DNA of 64,000 bases from Symbiodinium natans (taxonomy: Eukaryota; Sar; Dinophyceae; Suessiales; Symbiodiniaceae). Under the pieces are notes generated by a model that saw nothing but the letters and a program-made list of their open reading frames with translations, did not search any database and was not told the DNA's origin. The stretch's first letter is position 1, and each line of letters starts with the position of its first letter. Shown here piece after piece: positions 1 through 10,539 of the stretch. The position numbers were made by a program, and so were the translations under genes. The stretch lies in contig CAJNDS010002120.1 of assembly GCA_905221605.1 (NCBI GenBank), positions 282,501-346,500 on the forward strand, given 5' to 3'.

Positions 1-176
1 TCCAAAGCAACCATGTGGAAGCCAGGCAGCTTGAAGCGTGCCAAAACAACCAACGAAACGGCCAAAAAGAGGCACGGTCACCGGGGAACTTTAGATCAGC
101 ACCCCATCAAGCAAAACAAAAATCCAGAATGTAAGCAATCAGCGCCCCAGCAAGCCCCTCCTAGTCTTTCTCATCG

Positions 177-629
177 TGAGTGGTTCGAGGGTGGAGTGGA
201 AAAGCCAAAAACAGAGGGTTTAACAAACAAAAACATAAGGATAATAAAATTAGAATTAGGTGTTTCTTTTTTGGTGCGACTGAAAGTTCCTCGGTGACCG
301 TGCCTCTCTTTGGGCTCCTGGACCCTGGACCGCTCCATGACAGAGTCCCCCATCCCCACTCCCTTCTGTCATGGTTTCTTCTTGTGTCTGTTTCAAGTCA
401 GTCTGTGTCTTTCTCCATCTTTCTTCTTGGCGGTCACGTTTTCTTCTTCTGTTTCGAGTCATTCTGCGGCGTTCCCCTATCCCCGCTCCCTTCTGTCATG
501 GAGTTGTCCAAGTGCCCAAGAAGAGACGCGGTCACCGGGGAACATCAAAAGAAGAAGCACCTAATTTTGTTAACCGTTTGTTAACCTCTGCTTGTGGCTT
601 TTCCCCACCCCACCCTCGAACCACTCAAG
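177..629. repeat. large imperfect inverted repeat (foldback, MITE-like)
   Basis: The left arm (about 177-345) and right arm (about 496-629) are imperfect reverse complements. Both contain the matching blocks GAGTGGTTCGAGGGTGG, AACAAA..AATTAGGTG, the 'GGTGACCG' block and CTCCATGACAG. The spacer holds copies of the 'CTTGGCGGTCACG' tandem unit. No transposase frame is visible, so this is probably a non-autonomous foldback element or a product of inverted duplication. A further arm fragment lies at about 60-105. Confidence 0.6.
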
Positions 630-925
630 ATGTGTCTTCCTCCATGTTTTCTCTTGGCGGTCACGTTTTCTTCTTTTGTTTGTTTCAAGTCATTCGATAT
701 GCATTTCTCCATTCTGGCGGTCACGAATTCTTGCTTTGTGTGTTTCAAGTGTCCTTCTATGTCGTTCTCCATGTTTCTTCTTCATTTGTCTGTTTCAAGT
801 AATTCTATGTGTTTTTCCATTTTTCCTCTTGGTGGTCACATTTTCTTCTTTTGTCTGTTTCAAGTCATTCTGTGTCTTTCTTCATTTTCCCTCTTGGCGG
901 TCACGTTCTATTCTTTTGTTTCAAA
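391..925. repeat. degenerate tandem repeat, roughly 65-70 bp unit
   Basis: The unit contains TTGGCGGTCACG, then TTTTCTTCTT and GTTTCAAGTCATTC. It recurs near 427, 652, 715, 829 and 894 with substitutions and small indels. The overlapping open frames in this stretch are compositional and show no protein-like conservation. Confidence 0.6.
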
Positions 926-928
926 AAC

Positions 929-1108
929 ATGAGGTTAACAAAATTAGGTGCTTCTTTTTTCGGTGCGACTGAAAATGACTCGGCGACCGTGCCTGTCTTT
1001 GACCCTGGACCGCTCCATGACAGAGTCCCACATCCCCACTCCCTACTGTCATGGAGCGGTCCAAGAGCCCACAAAGAGACGCGGTCACCGGGGAACTTTC
1101 AGTCGCGG
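929..1108. repeat. second foldback hairpin of the same family
   Basis: The left arm (about 929-1022) and right arm (about 1047-1108) are imperfect reverse complements around a loop of about 25 bp. The arms are related to those of the 177-629 foldback. The shared outer block reads GCGACTGAAA on one side and TTTCAGTCGC on the other. Confidence 0.6.
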
Positions 1109-1136
1109 GAGCCGCAAAGCTCCAGAATGAATACGA

Positions 1137-1138
<2 letters not shown>

Positions 1139-1184
<46 letters not shown>

Positions 1185-1545
1185 TACGAGCAGAACGAAT
1201 ACGAGCAGAATGAATTCCGAGCAGAACGAGAACGAACACGAGACGAGCAGAAAAGAAAGAATACGAGCAGACTGAATACGAGCAGAAAGACAACGAAAAC
1301 GAGCAGACTGAAATCGAGCAGAAAGAGGAATACGAGCCGAAAGAGAACGAATACGCGCAAAATGAAGCAGAAAGAGAACGATAACGAGCAGAATGGGGGA
1401 ATACGAGCAAAGAGAGAACGAATACGAGCAGAATGAATACGAGCAGAGAGAGAACGAATACGAGCGGAATGAATACGAGCAGAAAGAAATGCATACGAGC
1501 AGAATGAAAACGAGCAGAATAAAAGCGAATACGAGTAAATGAGTA
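1139..1545. repeat. (GA)n tract followed by a GAATACGAGCAGAA minisatellite
   Basis: About 40 bp of AG dinucleotide runs into a degenerate 12-16 bp tandem repeat, consensus GAATACGAGCAGAA, that continues to about 1545. Both strands are open across it only because the unit lacks stops. No gene is called. Confidence 0.85.
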
Positions 1546-1687
1546 AAATGAGGTTGGGGGACAGGACTTACTAATGAAAAATGTGAACTTTAGATATCTT
1601 ATTGTTTTGGGATTCTCTGGGTGGATGTGTTTTTCTCTAGAATCGAAACAGCGGCTCTACTAGAGATTGCTCGACCCGGAGCTGCTG

Positions 1688-1761
1688 AACCCTAAACCCT
1701 AAACCCTAAACCCTAAACCCCAAACCCCAAACCCTAAACCTAAACCCTAAACCCTGAACCC
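1688..1761 (+). repeat. interstitial telomeric array (CCCTAAA)n
   Basis: About ten heptamers of CCCTAAA with CCCCAAA variants and one shortened unit. Plant-type telomere repeats are also found in dinoflagellates. Confidence 0.95.
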
Positions 1762-2001
1762 AAAACAGACAGCCCAGATCCATATCGAGCCATCAGAATC
1801 CATCAGAAGGAAGCCACCCCCGCCACCCTGCACTGATAACTAAGAGTTCCCATCACTCCTCTACAAAAACTTGGGACCTCAAATGGGGGGGCTTCCTATA
1901 ATCGGGTACCCCTTTGGTACCCCTTTTCACCCCCCAAATACAGCCGAATCCCTCTGAGAAGGACGCCTAGGAGGGTATCCCTATTATCGTAAACCCCCAA
2001 A

Positions 2002-2043
2002 GCCCTAAACCCTAAACCCTTAAACCCGAAACCCGAAACCCCC
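2002..2043 (+). repeat. short degenerate telomeric array (CCCTAAA)n
   Basis: Six CCCTAAA/CCCGAAA units. The preceding 1762-2001 is non-coding, with a GGTACCCC-rich hairpin-like stretch related to the short foldback elements found elsewhere in the window. Confidence 0.85.
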
Positions 2044-2580
2044 ACAAACGCCCCTCGGGTCCTTGGATCTGTGGCTTGGCCTATGTCCGGAGACCCGGGC
2101 ACCTCGGCAGAGGGAGCGGAGTGTTGAAAGACATGTGGGGGTTCACGAAGATAGAAAACTCCCAAGATAGGGTTTAGGGCCCAAGATAGGGCGCTAAAAG
2201 ATCCCCGTAAAATAGGGACCCCAACGAGGTATGCCCTATTTGCGGAAACCCCCAGTTGGGATTTTTGTCGTAATGTCTTTCTAAGCCTGCAAACGCTTTT
2301 TCATCGCGACAGGCCCCAGAATCACGCCCAGAATCCCAGCATTTTGGGAGTGCCCTTTCCCCGACACCACGAGAATATGGCCCAGAGAATCCCGCCAAAC
2401 ATGGGCAGAGGGGCGACGTCCCCAACTCGAAAACCAAGAAGTCTGAGACTCCAAGTCACGTCAAGCTTTTTCGTCCCCTGAACCATGGTTTTGCTCGGAA
2501 TAAAGGAGTTAGTACAAAGAGTGCTCGTAGCAGACGAAACGCTCAACCCTAAAGCCCATACCGACAAATCTGGGACTGAG
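2044..2580. other. non-coding stretch
   Basis: No convincing frame is visible. At about 2195-2262 there is a fragment of the dispersed family whose ends resemble GCGGAAACCCCCA, alongside AGGGACCCCAA. Nothing else is recognised. Confidence 0.4.
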
Positions 2581-2696
2581 GCCTATGGCCTACATGGGTT
2601 CCTGGCTCGCTTGAGGGTTACATGCGTACTCGTCGGATGGATTGCATGTTTCGGGCCGTCGGCCGTCGATTTTTTGAGTTGGCCGGCTTCGGGGTG

Positions 2697-3056
2697 TCAC
2701 ATCCTCGCTTGCTTCTTTGCAATCCTTGGGCTGCGGGCTGGGATGAACGATGAACGTCCTCGTTCTATCTTCGCGAACCCAGACGTCCAGAAGCTGACGA
2801 CAGTTACGAGGATGGCGACGTCCATGCACACGCCCAGCTGGAAGCGCGATTGCAAATCCCGGAGTCTGGACGCAGGCAGCGAACCCATCGAACGGCTCAC
2901 AACGTAGGATTCCACGTGCGTGCCAGTTTTTTGGGATACCAATGCAAGCCACGAGAGCACGACTTCCACCCAGAAACACCACGAAATGCACACGGGGGCC
3001 GAGGCGAGAGCGCAGTTCGACAACATCCACGAAGCCAAAAGTGCTCCCTTGGCCAT
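2697..3056 (-). CDS. weak candidate ORF, hydrophobic protein
   Basis: A 119-codon frame begins at a true ATG (minus strand, 3056-3054). It has a hydrophobic N-terminal stretch (residues about 4-42) and a second hydrophobic stretch (about 75-92), so a signal or membrane protein is possible. A second minus frame and a plus frame are also open here, and no family is recognised. The composition is GC-richer than the flanks. It may be one exon of a split gene or a chance frame. Confidence 0.25.
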   Translation of the reverse strand: MAKGALLASWMLSNCALASAPVCISWCFWVEVVLSWLALVSQKTGTHVESYVVSRSMGSLPASRLRDLQSRFQLGVCMDVAILVTVVSFWTSGFAKIERGRSSFIPARSPRIAKKQARM

Positions 3057-3091
3057 GTTTCGAGGCCGGCACGGTGAAAAAAAAAGAAAAA

Positions 3092-3155
3092 GTTTAAGGT
3101 TTAGGGTTTAGGGTTTAGGGTTCAGGGTATAGCGTTTAGGGTTTAGGGTTTAGGG
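3092..3155 (-). repeat. interstitial telomeric array (TTTAGGG)n
   Basis: About nine units with variants. The orientation is opposite to the arrays at 1688 and 2002. It is bounded on both sides by GAAAAA-type sequence. Confidence 0.9.
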
Positions 3156-4043
3156 AAAAAAGTATGCACTGCGTCCAAAATGCGATCACCGCTCGGGGAA
3201 TAACGTCCGCGTATCTCGCATTTCGCAGCCGCCGCGCGAGCAACTCCATGAAACCCTCCTTTACTGTGAACGCCCCTGGAATATTCACACTGCTTGGGGA
3301 AAAGCACGTTTTACCTGTCAAGTTTATCCTGCCGCCGACTATTAACGGAGCCTGACAGCAACCAACACTCACACCTCGTGCAGATCAGGAGGCTGGCTTG
3401 GGTGCAACATTCAGCTCCAGCGAGTCCTGCACAGAGCTGAGAAACAAGGCCAACTCCTAGCTTTTTAAAACCCCCCACTGTCACATCTACCAAAGCTTCC
3501 CTACCCACACACAATGTGGGCTCGGTGTGGGCTTGGGCCTTGCCCGGCCCCGCCCTTCCCGCTTACGCCCTGCCCAACCACTGCCACGTCCGCATGCCTT
3601 CCCAGTACCTAGGCCCCTGGGATCAGAGGGTTTTCGGGCTTCTGTCCCAGCCACGGCCTCTGGTTTCGACTCGCACCCTACCATCCCTCCCTGCACCACA
3701 CGGAGTGCAGAGCATGTTCTTCTAAGGTCTGCTCATGTTTTGACAAAAGACACTCTCGCACGTTGGTGGAACATGCGCAGAAGGTCAGCTGCTTTGCTTT
3801 GAAGTGTTGGCTTTGTCCACCAACCGCATTGGAATTCTGCATGGCACCATCTTCCGGCCCTGATTTGCCAATCTACTGCTGCCCAGACTTGCAATTCATC
3901 CCCCACCCCAAACTCCTCTTGGAGGAAGCCGGTGCCGATGTGCGTGGGGTCGAAGACCTGAAGGGATCGGAAGGACAACTTTGCTCTACTTTCGTCTGGA
4001 CATGGCAAAGGCAAAGGCAAAGGCAAGCGCTTGAGACATCTTG
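3156..4043. other. stretch without a recognisable gene
   Basis: Frames are open on both strands at about 3733-4044, but neither shows a known family or clear splice structure. No RNA gene is seen. Confidence 0.35.
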
Positions 4044-4083
4044 AACCCTAAACCCTAAACCCTAAACCCCAAACCCTAAACCC
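4044..4083 (+). repeat. short telomeric array (CCCTAAA)n
   Basis: Five units, including one CCCCAAA. ATCTT lies on both sides (ACATCTTG before, ATATCTTC after), which may be a small duplication or chance. Confidence 0.9.
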
Positions 4084-4887
4084 AACGATATCTTCCAGGA
4101 TCGAGGATCTCGAGCCAGATCCAAGGTCTGGGCCGCAAGGAAAGTGTCGGAAGCCTCCAGGTTCGGAAGCGGCATAGGTGGACTCCGCATTGGACTCCTG
4201 CCAACATCAACCGACACATCGGTCAACAGCACAAGCCAGAGAAGCCAGCAAGCAATGGCGTTTCAGGGGCCATTCCGAAACCTCCGCCACCCCATATCTA
4301 CTTCCGAGCAGCTTCAACGACAACTTCTCAAAAGATTGTAACAATTACAAAAACAATGCATGCCTGAGGCTGCTCCTGGGGCCCGTGTCTGCGTCCACGG
4401 GGCTCTCGACGGGCCCGAACGACAACAAGTCCGCCATGACTGTCTCCTTGTGCTGGGAGATTGAAAGTCACAGAACCACTCTGAAAATACAAGACTCACT
4501 CCCCGCAAAAGCATGATACGCTTAGGTTTGCAGGTGCTGAAACATCCAAACCCGCCGACACTCTGCGTGAGTCAAGGCCTGCAGCCAAGTAGCGGGACTG
4601 GCATCGTCCATATCTGTACGTGGAGAGGTGCCGAGCCTCATGTCTCGGTTGCTCTGCAGTAGCTGCAAGCCACACAGCGAACTCAACCCGGCAAAGCTGC
4701 AGTCCACCCCACTACAGGCAATCTTAAGAGGCTATATGCTATACCCATAGCTGATCAGCCAAGCGACGTCCCACTGCCTGCTTTGGGCATCTCCGAAGCA
4801 TGGCTGTCATGCTTCGCCTTCGCATCCTCCGCCTGCGCGAGCGGATCCAACTCCTCCAACTTGGGCCTTGCTCAGAGGCGTTTCATG

Positions 4888-4990
4888 CTGGGATGTTCTC
4901 CCTTATACTACCAGTCCTTAATAGGGACTCTAATAGGGGGTACGATGATCCCGATTAAGGAGCTGCTCGTATAAGGGGGAACATCCCAAG
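4888..4990. repeat. short hairpin element, family A copy 1
   Basis: Imperfect terminal inverted repeats: the left arm contains GGGATGTTCTCCCTTATAC and the right arm GTATAAGGGGGAACATCCC. The internal CAGTCCTTAATAGGGA is shared with the copies at 24195 and 46032. It has no coding capacity, which fits a MITE or similar non-autonomous element. Confidence 0.7.
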
Positions 4991-5082
4991 CTTGTAGGAT
5001 CGCGCAGGAGCACCCCACAGTCCCTCTGAAGGCATCCTGAGGATGCGGCAAGCTCTCGGCCAAAGTGAGAAGCACCTCTGGA

Positions 5083-5135
5083 GGTTTAGGGTCTCAGAGG
5101 GTTTAGGGCTTGGGGCTTAGGGTTTAGGGTTTAGG
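5083..5135 (-). repeat. degenerate telomeric array (TTTAGGG)n
   Basis: TTTAGGG units are interrupted by GTCTCAGAGG and by CTTGGGG variants. Confidence 0.8.
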
Positions 5136-5260
5136 CTTGTGGTTCTTCCATGGCAGCAACTCCACCACACGAAAGCTGCCCGTGACACTCGTGCGAAACT
5201 AGATTCGCTAGCACCCTTGGGCCTGGGGCCCAAAGAAAACTCAGAAAGGTCCAAGATGTG

Positions 5261-5347
5261 GGTGGTTGTCAACATGATGGTCCCTTTTTGGACCCCTATT
5301 TTAATACGGCGCCTAATAATTAGGGTACCCAAAAATAAGGAACCACC
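5261..5347. repeat. short hairpin element, family B copy
   Basis: Outer ends are GGTGGTT and AACCACC. The inner arms (GGTCCCTTTTTGG against CCAAAAATAAGGAACC) pair imperfectly. It resembles the other GGTACC/CCCTATT-type hairpins at 19755, 29951 and 46226. Confidence 0.5.
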
Positions 5348-5613
5348 TATGTAGGTCTCCACTGAGTCTTCACTTGACGTTGCAGCCCCAAAACCCCAAA
5401 AGCCTCCCAAAAACCTCCCAAAAGTCTCCCAGAAAAGTCGAGTTGGCTGTGGATTGCGCCACTGTTCAACGTCCGATGCAGTTTTGAAGCCGGCTCTGCC
5501 CCGAGTCCGCCGCGCGCCTCATCGGAAGTCACATGGGCCTCCTCCTCTTCCTCCATCTCATAGGGTGCAAAGATGAGTTCGGCCTCCCACTCCCACCAAT
5601 GGACTGCTGACTT

Positions 5614-5680
5614 CAGGGTTTAGGGTTTAGGGTTTAGGGTTTAGGGTTTAGGGTTTAGGGCTTAGGGTTTAGGGTTTAGG
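5614..5680 (-). repeat. interstitial telomeric array (TTTAGGG)n
   Basis: Nine nearly perfect units with one CTTAGGG. Confidence 0.95.
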
Positions 5681-5873
5681 ATGACTGAATCACGCGGACT
5701 CACTGTATACACAGGACAGCAAGGGCGAGCTTGTCGAAGCACGAGAAAGCAAGAGGCTGGCTCACATCGCAGCCCGCATTCTGCCTGAATCTCGTCTGGC
5801 TGCTGATCCAGAAGCTGCTCAAAGCGCGGCATGTGCGAAAGAAGAGCCTTTCCATGAGACCAACAAGAGCCAT

Positions 5874-5919
5874 GCCTAAGCCCTAAGCCCTAAGCCCTAA
5901 ACCCTAAACCCTAAACCCC
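5874..5919 (+). repeat. telomeric array, CCCTAAG then CCCTAAA
   Basis: Three CCCTAAG variants followed by three CCCTAAA units. Confidence 0.9.
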
Positions 5920-6046
5920 TTGAAGTCTTGCGGCCCACTGTGATGCTGCAACCTCGCTGAACTTCCCAAGCCTCACTTTCCGTGTCCCAGAAGGTAGAGC
6001 CACGCTTCTCCTGCACTCCGATCTTTGTACGTGCATCATCGCAAGG

Positions 6047-6102
6047 CTCTAAACCCCAAACCCCAAACCCCAAGCCCCAAACCCCAAACCCTAAACCCTA
6101 AA
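6047..6102 (+). repeat. telomeric array dominated by the CCCCAAA variant
   Basis: Eight units, mostly CCCCAAA. Shorter CCCTAAA remnants lie at 6319-6344 and 6439-6453, on either side of a GGACCCCAACAAG-type dispersed repeat fragment (about 6350-6440). Confidence 0.85.
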
Positions 6103-6624
6103 CATCTGCATCTTTCCTCCCGAATTGCAAGACGCGCCCCCAAAGAGTCCCGTCGATCCATCGCTTTAGAATGCTGACAACTTCCATCCCCAAATATTCC
6201 AAAAGGAAGATCCCACAATTTTGCTGGTCACTCTTGTGGCATATCACCCTACCCCGGACAATGCTCACGTGCGGCCTTACAAAGATAAGGGACCCCAAAT
6301 TTAAAAAAAAATAGATTCTAACCCTAAACCCTAAACACTAAACCACTATAATCAGGACCCCAACAAGGGTCCCCCTGCTGGAACCACACAAAACGAAACC
6401 GCCAAAAATAGATTCCCTTATTGATCAGGACCCCAACAAGCCTAAACCCTAAACTACCACTAGAAGAGGGATGGCCCGAAAGCATCGATTTGCCGTGCGT
6501 TGACTCCATGCACTTGACTCTTTGTAATCGAACTGTATGCACTTGGAGAAATGTATGCCCTTACATGGTTGCATAGTCACTTGTACACTGCACTTGTATG
6601 CACTGGAACTGCATGGCATTCAAG

Positions 6625-6985
6625 TGTGTGGGACCATGGTATTTGCGATGGTTTTGGAACCAGCGAATTCGGGGACCATGGTATTTGCGATGGTTTTGGA
6701 ACCGGCGAGTTCGGGGACCATGGTATTTGCGATGCTTTTGGAACCAGCGAATTCGGGGACCATGGTTGTCGCGATGGTTTTGGAACCAGCGAATTCGGGG
6801 ACCATGGTATTTGCGATGCTTTTGGAGACCATGGTATTTGCGATGGTTTTGGAACCAGCGAATTCGGAGACCATGGTATTTGCGATGCTTTTGGAAGCAG
6901 CGAATTCGGGGACCATGGTATTTGCGATGCTTTTGAAAACAGCGACTTCGGGGACTATGGTATTTGCCATGCTTTCGAAAACAGC
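6625..6985. repeat. 42-bp minisatellite (block 1)
   Basis: The 42-bp unit contains GACCATGGTATTTGCGATGG and ACCAGCGAATTCGG and recurs from about 6630, with an NcoI-type and an EcoRI-type site in most units. Because 42 is a multiple of three and the unit lacks stops, several frames stay open. The translation is a simple repeat with no known domain. Confidence 0.9.
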
Positions 6986-7696
6986 GAATTCGAAAACATC
7001 ATCCCCAAGTTGTTTGCGAGGATTTCGAAGCTCCACAATTCCGCGCCCACGTTATTTACGAGGATTTCGAAGCCCCACAGTTCCGCGCCCACGTTATTTG
7101 CAAGGGTTTCGAAGCCCGAGAATTCCGCGCCCACGTTATTTGCTAGGTTTTCAAAGCCCCAGAATTCCGCGCCCATGTTATTTGCGAGGTTTTGAAAGCC
7201 CCGGCGTACTACGTCTGTACTACAAAAGTCGACTTTCCAGCCACGGAAGCTCCGGGTGTGGGGACCATGGTATTTGCGATGGTTTTGGAACCAGCGAATT
7301 CGGGGACCATGGTATTTGCGATGCTTTTGGAAGCAGCGAATTCGGGGACCATGGTATTTGCGATGCTTTTGAAAACAGCGACTTCGGGGACTATGGTATT
7401 TGCGATGCTTTCGAAAACAGCGAATTCGAAAACATCGTCCCCAAGTTGTTTGCGAGGATTTCGAAGCTCCACAATTCCGCGCCCACGTTATTTACGAGGA
7501 TTTCGAAGCCCCACAGTTCCGCGCCCACGTTATTTGCAAGGGTTTCGAAGCCCGAGAATTCCGCGCCCACGTTATTTGCTAGGTTTTCAAAGCCCCAGAA
7601 TTCCGCACCCATGTTATTTGCGAGGTTTTGAAAGCCCCGGCGTATTACGTCTGTACTACAAAAGTCGACTTTCCAGCCACGGAAGCTCCGGGTGTG
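6825..7696. repeat. 436-bp higher-order repeat, two copies
   Basis: About 6825-7260 and 7261-7696 are near-identical. The marker AAAGCCCCGGCGTA occurs at 7194 and 7630, 436 bp apart. Each copy combines 42-bp GACCATGG units, a block of ATTCCGCGCCCACGTTATTT units and a single GTCGACTTTCCAGCCACGGA unit. Near-identity implies recent duplication or homogenisation. Confidence 0.85.
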
Positions 7697-8905
7697 GGGA
7701 CCATGGTATTTGCGATGGTTTTGGAACCAGCGAATTCGGGGACCATGGTATTCGCGATGGTTTTGGGGAACCAGCGAGGTCGGGGACCATGGTTGTCGCG
7801 CTGGTTTTGGAACCAGCGAATTCGGGGACCATGGTATTTGCGATGGTTTTGGAACCAGGACCATGGTATTTGCGATGGTTTTGGAAAAACCAGCAAAAGA
7901 CAAAAACATCCCCGTGTCTTCACGCGCGCGGAAGTCCGTTACCGTGCTATTTGCGGTGTTTTCAAGCGTGCAGATGTCCGTTACCGTGCTCTTTGCGGTG
8001 TTTTTCAAGCGCCCAGATGTCCGTTACCATGCTACTTGCGGTGTTTTTCAGGCGCCCAGATGTCCGTTACCATGCTATTTGCGGTGTTTTCCACCACCCA
8101 GATGTCCGTCACCATGCTATTTGCGGTGTTTTTCAGCACCCAGATGTCCGTCACCATGCTATTTGTGGTGTTTTCAAGCATGTCCGGAATTCCGCTTCCA
8201 TGCTATTTGCGAGGTTTTCGCATGTCCGGAATTCCACTTCCATGCTATTTGCGGTGTTTTCATGCGCCCAAATGTCCGTTACCATGCTACTTGCGGTGTT
8301 TTCAAGCGCCCAGATGTCCGTTACCATGCTCTTTGCGGTGTTTTCTAGCATGTCCGGAATTCCGCTTCCATGCTATTTGCGAGGTTTTCGCATGTCCGGA
8401 ATTCCGCTTCCATGCTATTTGCGAGGTTTTCAAGCATGTCCGGAATTCCGCTTCCATGCTATTTGCGAGGCTTTCGCATGTCCGGAATTCCGCTTCCATG
8501 CTATTTGCGGTGTTTTCATGCGCCCAGATGTCCGTTACCATGCTACTTGCGGTGTTTTCAAGCGCCCAGATGTCCGTTACCATGCTCTTTGCGGTGTTTT
8601 CAAGCATGTCCGGAATTCCGCTTCCATGCTATTTGCGAGGTTTTCGCATGTCCGGAATTCCGCTTCCATGCTATTTGCGAGGTTTTCAAGCATGTCCGGA
8701 ATTCCGCTTCCATGCTATTTGCGAGGTTTTCGCATGTCCGGAATTCCGCTGCCATGCTATTTGCGGTGTTTTCAAGCGCCCAGATGTCCGTTACCGTGCT
8801 ATTTGCGGTGTTTTCGCGCGCGCGGAATTCGGCTTCCATGCTATTTGCGGTGTTTTCAAGCGCCCAGATGTCCGTTACCATGCTATTTTGCGGTGTTTTC
8901 AGACG
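7697..8905. repeat. minisatellite block 2 (two alternating 40-42 bp units)
   Basis: Block-1 units continue to about 7885. After that, two related units alternate irregularly: one with CGCCCAGATGTCCGTTACCA and one with CATGTCCGGAATTCCGCTTC. Both share CATGCTATTTGCG and GGTTTTC cores. Long frames run through on both strands but reflect stop-free units. Confidence 0.9.
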
Positions 8906-9255
8906 CCCGGGGCGTCCGCAGCGTACTACATCCGTACTACAAAAAGTCGACTTTCCAGCCACGGAAGCTCCGCGCGGAAGCTCCGGGCGTCCCCGACGTA
9001 CTACATTTGTACTACAAAAGTCGACTATCCAGCCACGGAAGCTCCGGGTGTCCGCGGCGTACTACATTTGTACTACAAAAGTCGACTTTCCTGCCACGGA
9101 AGCTCCGGGTGTCCGCGGCGTACTACGTTTGTACTACAAAAGTCTACTTTCCAGCCACGGAAGCTCCGGGTGTCCCCGGCGTACTACGTCTGTACTACAA
9201 AACTCGACTTTCCAGCCACGGAAGCTCCGCGTGTCCGTACTACAAAAGTCGACTT
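8906..9255. repeat. minisatellite block 3, about 60-bp unit
   Basis: About six units contain TACTACAAAAGTCGACTTTC and CAGCCACGGAAGCTCCG. The same unit appears singly at about 7205-7260 and 7641-7696, which ties the blocks together. Confidence 0.85.
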
Positions 9256-9815
9256 TGGCACCGTGACCACGCCGAAACCCGCAGAGGGGTTACGTTCGTA
9301 TGTCAAAAAAACGCAAAAACACGATGGTTTTGGCACCGCGCCAACGCCGAAACCCGCAGAGGGGTTACGTTCGTATGTCAAAAAACGCAAAAACACGATG
9401 GTTTTGGCACCGCGCCAACGCCGAAACCCGCAGAGGGGTTACGTTTGTATGTCAAAAAAGGCAAAAACACGATGGTTTTGGCACCGCGCCAACGCCGAAA
9501 CCCGCAGAGGGGTTACGTTTGTATGTCAAAAAAGGCAAAAACACGATGGTTTTGGCACCGCGCCAACGCCGAAACCCGCAGAGGGTTGTCTGCGCCCACG
9601 AAAAAAAGTTCCAAAAACGACGGTTTTAGCACCGCGACCCGGCGATTACCCGCAGAGGGTTGTCCGCGGTCAGAAAGAAACGTCAAAAAACGACGGTTTT
9701 GGCACTGCGACCACGCCGAAACCCGCAGAGGGTTGTCCGCGGACACAAAGAAACGTAAAAAAACGACGGTTTTAGCACCACGACCACGCCGAAACCCGCA
9801 GAGGGTTGCAATCCC
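9256..9815. repeat. minisatellite block 4, about 65-75 bp unit
   Basis: About eight units contain ACGCCGAAACCCGCAGAGG and CAAAAACACGATGGTTTTGG. The last three drift (CGACGGTTTT). The array ends at about 9815. The open + frames of 894 and 715 codons spanning 7192-9876 are read as repeat-driven. Confidence 0.85.
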
Positions 9816-9903
9816 GATTGGCGATGTCAACCCAGCCCGCCGCCTTAGAAAGAGTAATTTTAATTTAGAAATCTAGGACTGGGTACGAAGGTCTAGGCAA
9901 TTC

Positions 9904-10238
9904 ACTCATTGCAATTCACTCTATGCAATTCACTCTATGCACTTCACTCTATGCACTTCACTCTATGCACTTCACTCTATGCACTTCACTCTATGCACTT
10001 CACTCTATGCACTTGACTCTGTGCACTTCACTCTATGCACTTCACTCTATGCACTTCACTCTATGCACTTCACTCTATGCGCTTCACTCTATGCACTTCA
10101 CTCTGTGCACTTGACTCTATGCACTTCACTCTATGCACTTCACTCTGTGCGCTTCACTCTATGCACTTCACTCTATGCACTTCGCTCTATGCGCTTCACT
10201 CTATGCACTTCACTCTATGTACTTCACTCTATGTTGTT
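9904..10238. repeat. 14-bp satellite (CACTCTATGCACTT)n
   Basis: About 24 head-to-tail copies with scattered single-base variants (CTGTGCAC, ATGCGCTT, TTGACT). Because the period is 14 bp, all frames read through it. A precursor-like stretch occurs at 6528-6600 (TATGCACTTG, GTATGCACTGG). Confidence 0.95.
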
Positions 10239-10483
10239 GGGTCAGAGGGCTCCGCACGGAAGAACCCTTCGCGATGCTTTCGGGAATAATACGGACCCCA
10301 ACAAGGTCTCCCTGCTGACTCATGGACAGCACGGCTCCCGCGAGGGCGGCGCTTCTGGGATGCCACTCTTGGCAGCCTCTCGGTCGGCGCCGGCAGTGAA
10401 CTCGCGGTGCGTCGGAGGGCTGGAGCCTGGAATTCAAGGTAGACTACTATTTGCTTAAGAACCCACAAAAGTACACAAAAAAA

Positions 10484-10537
10484 TGATATATATATATATA
10501 TATATATATATTTTTTTTATCTATCTATCTATCTATC
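10484..10537. repeat. (TA)n and (TCTA)n microsatellite
   Basis: A TA dinucleotide run, a T run, then four to five TCTA units. Confidence 0.95.
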
Positions 10538-10539
10538 CC

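Noticed and set aside
6625-8905. CRISPR-like array
   Set aside because: The units are contiguous with no unique spacers and the genome is eukaryotic.
7192-9876. 894- and 715-codon plus-strand ORFs across the minisatellite
   Set aside because: The units are multiples of three or stop-free in all frames; several frames on both strands are open and the products are simple repeats.
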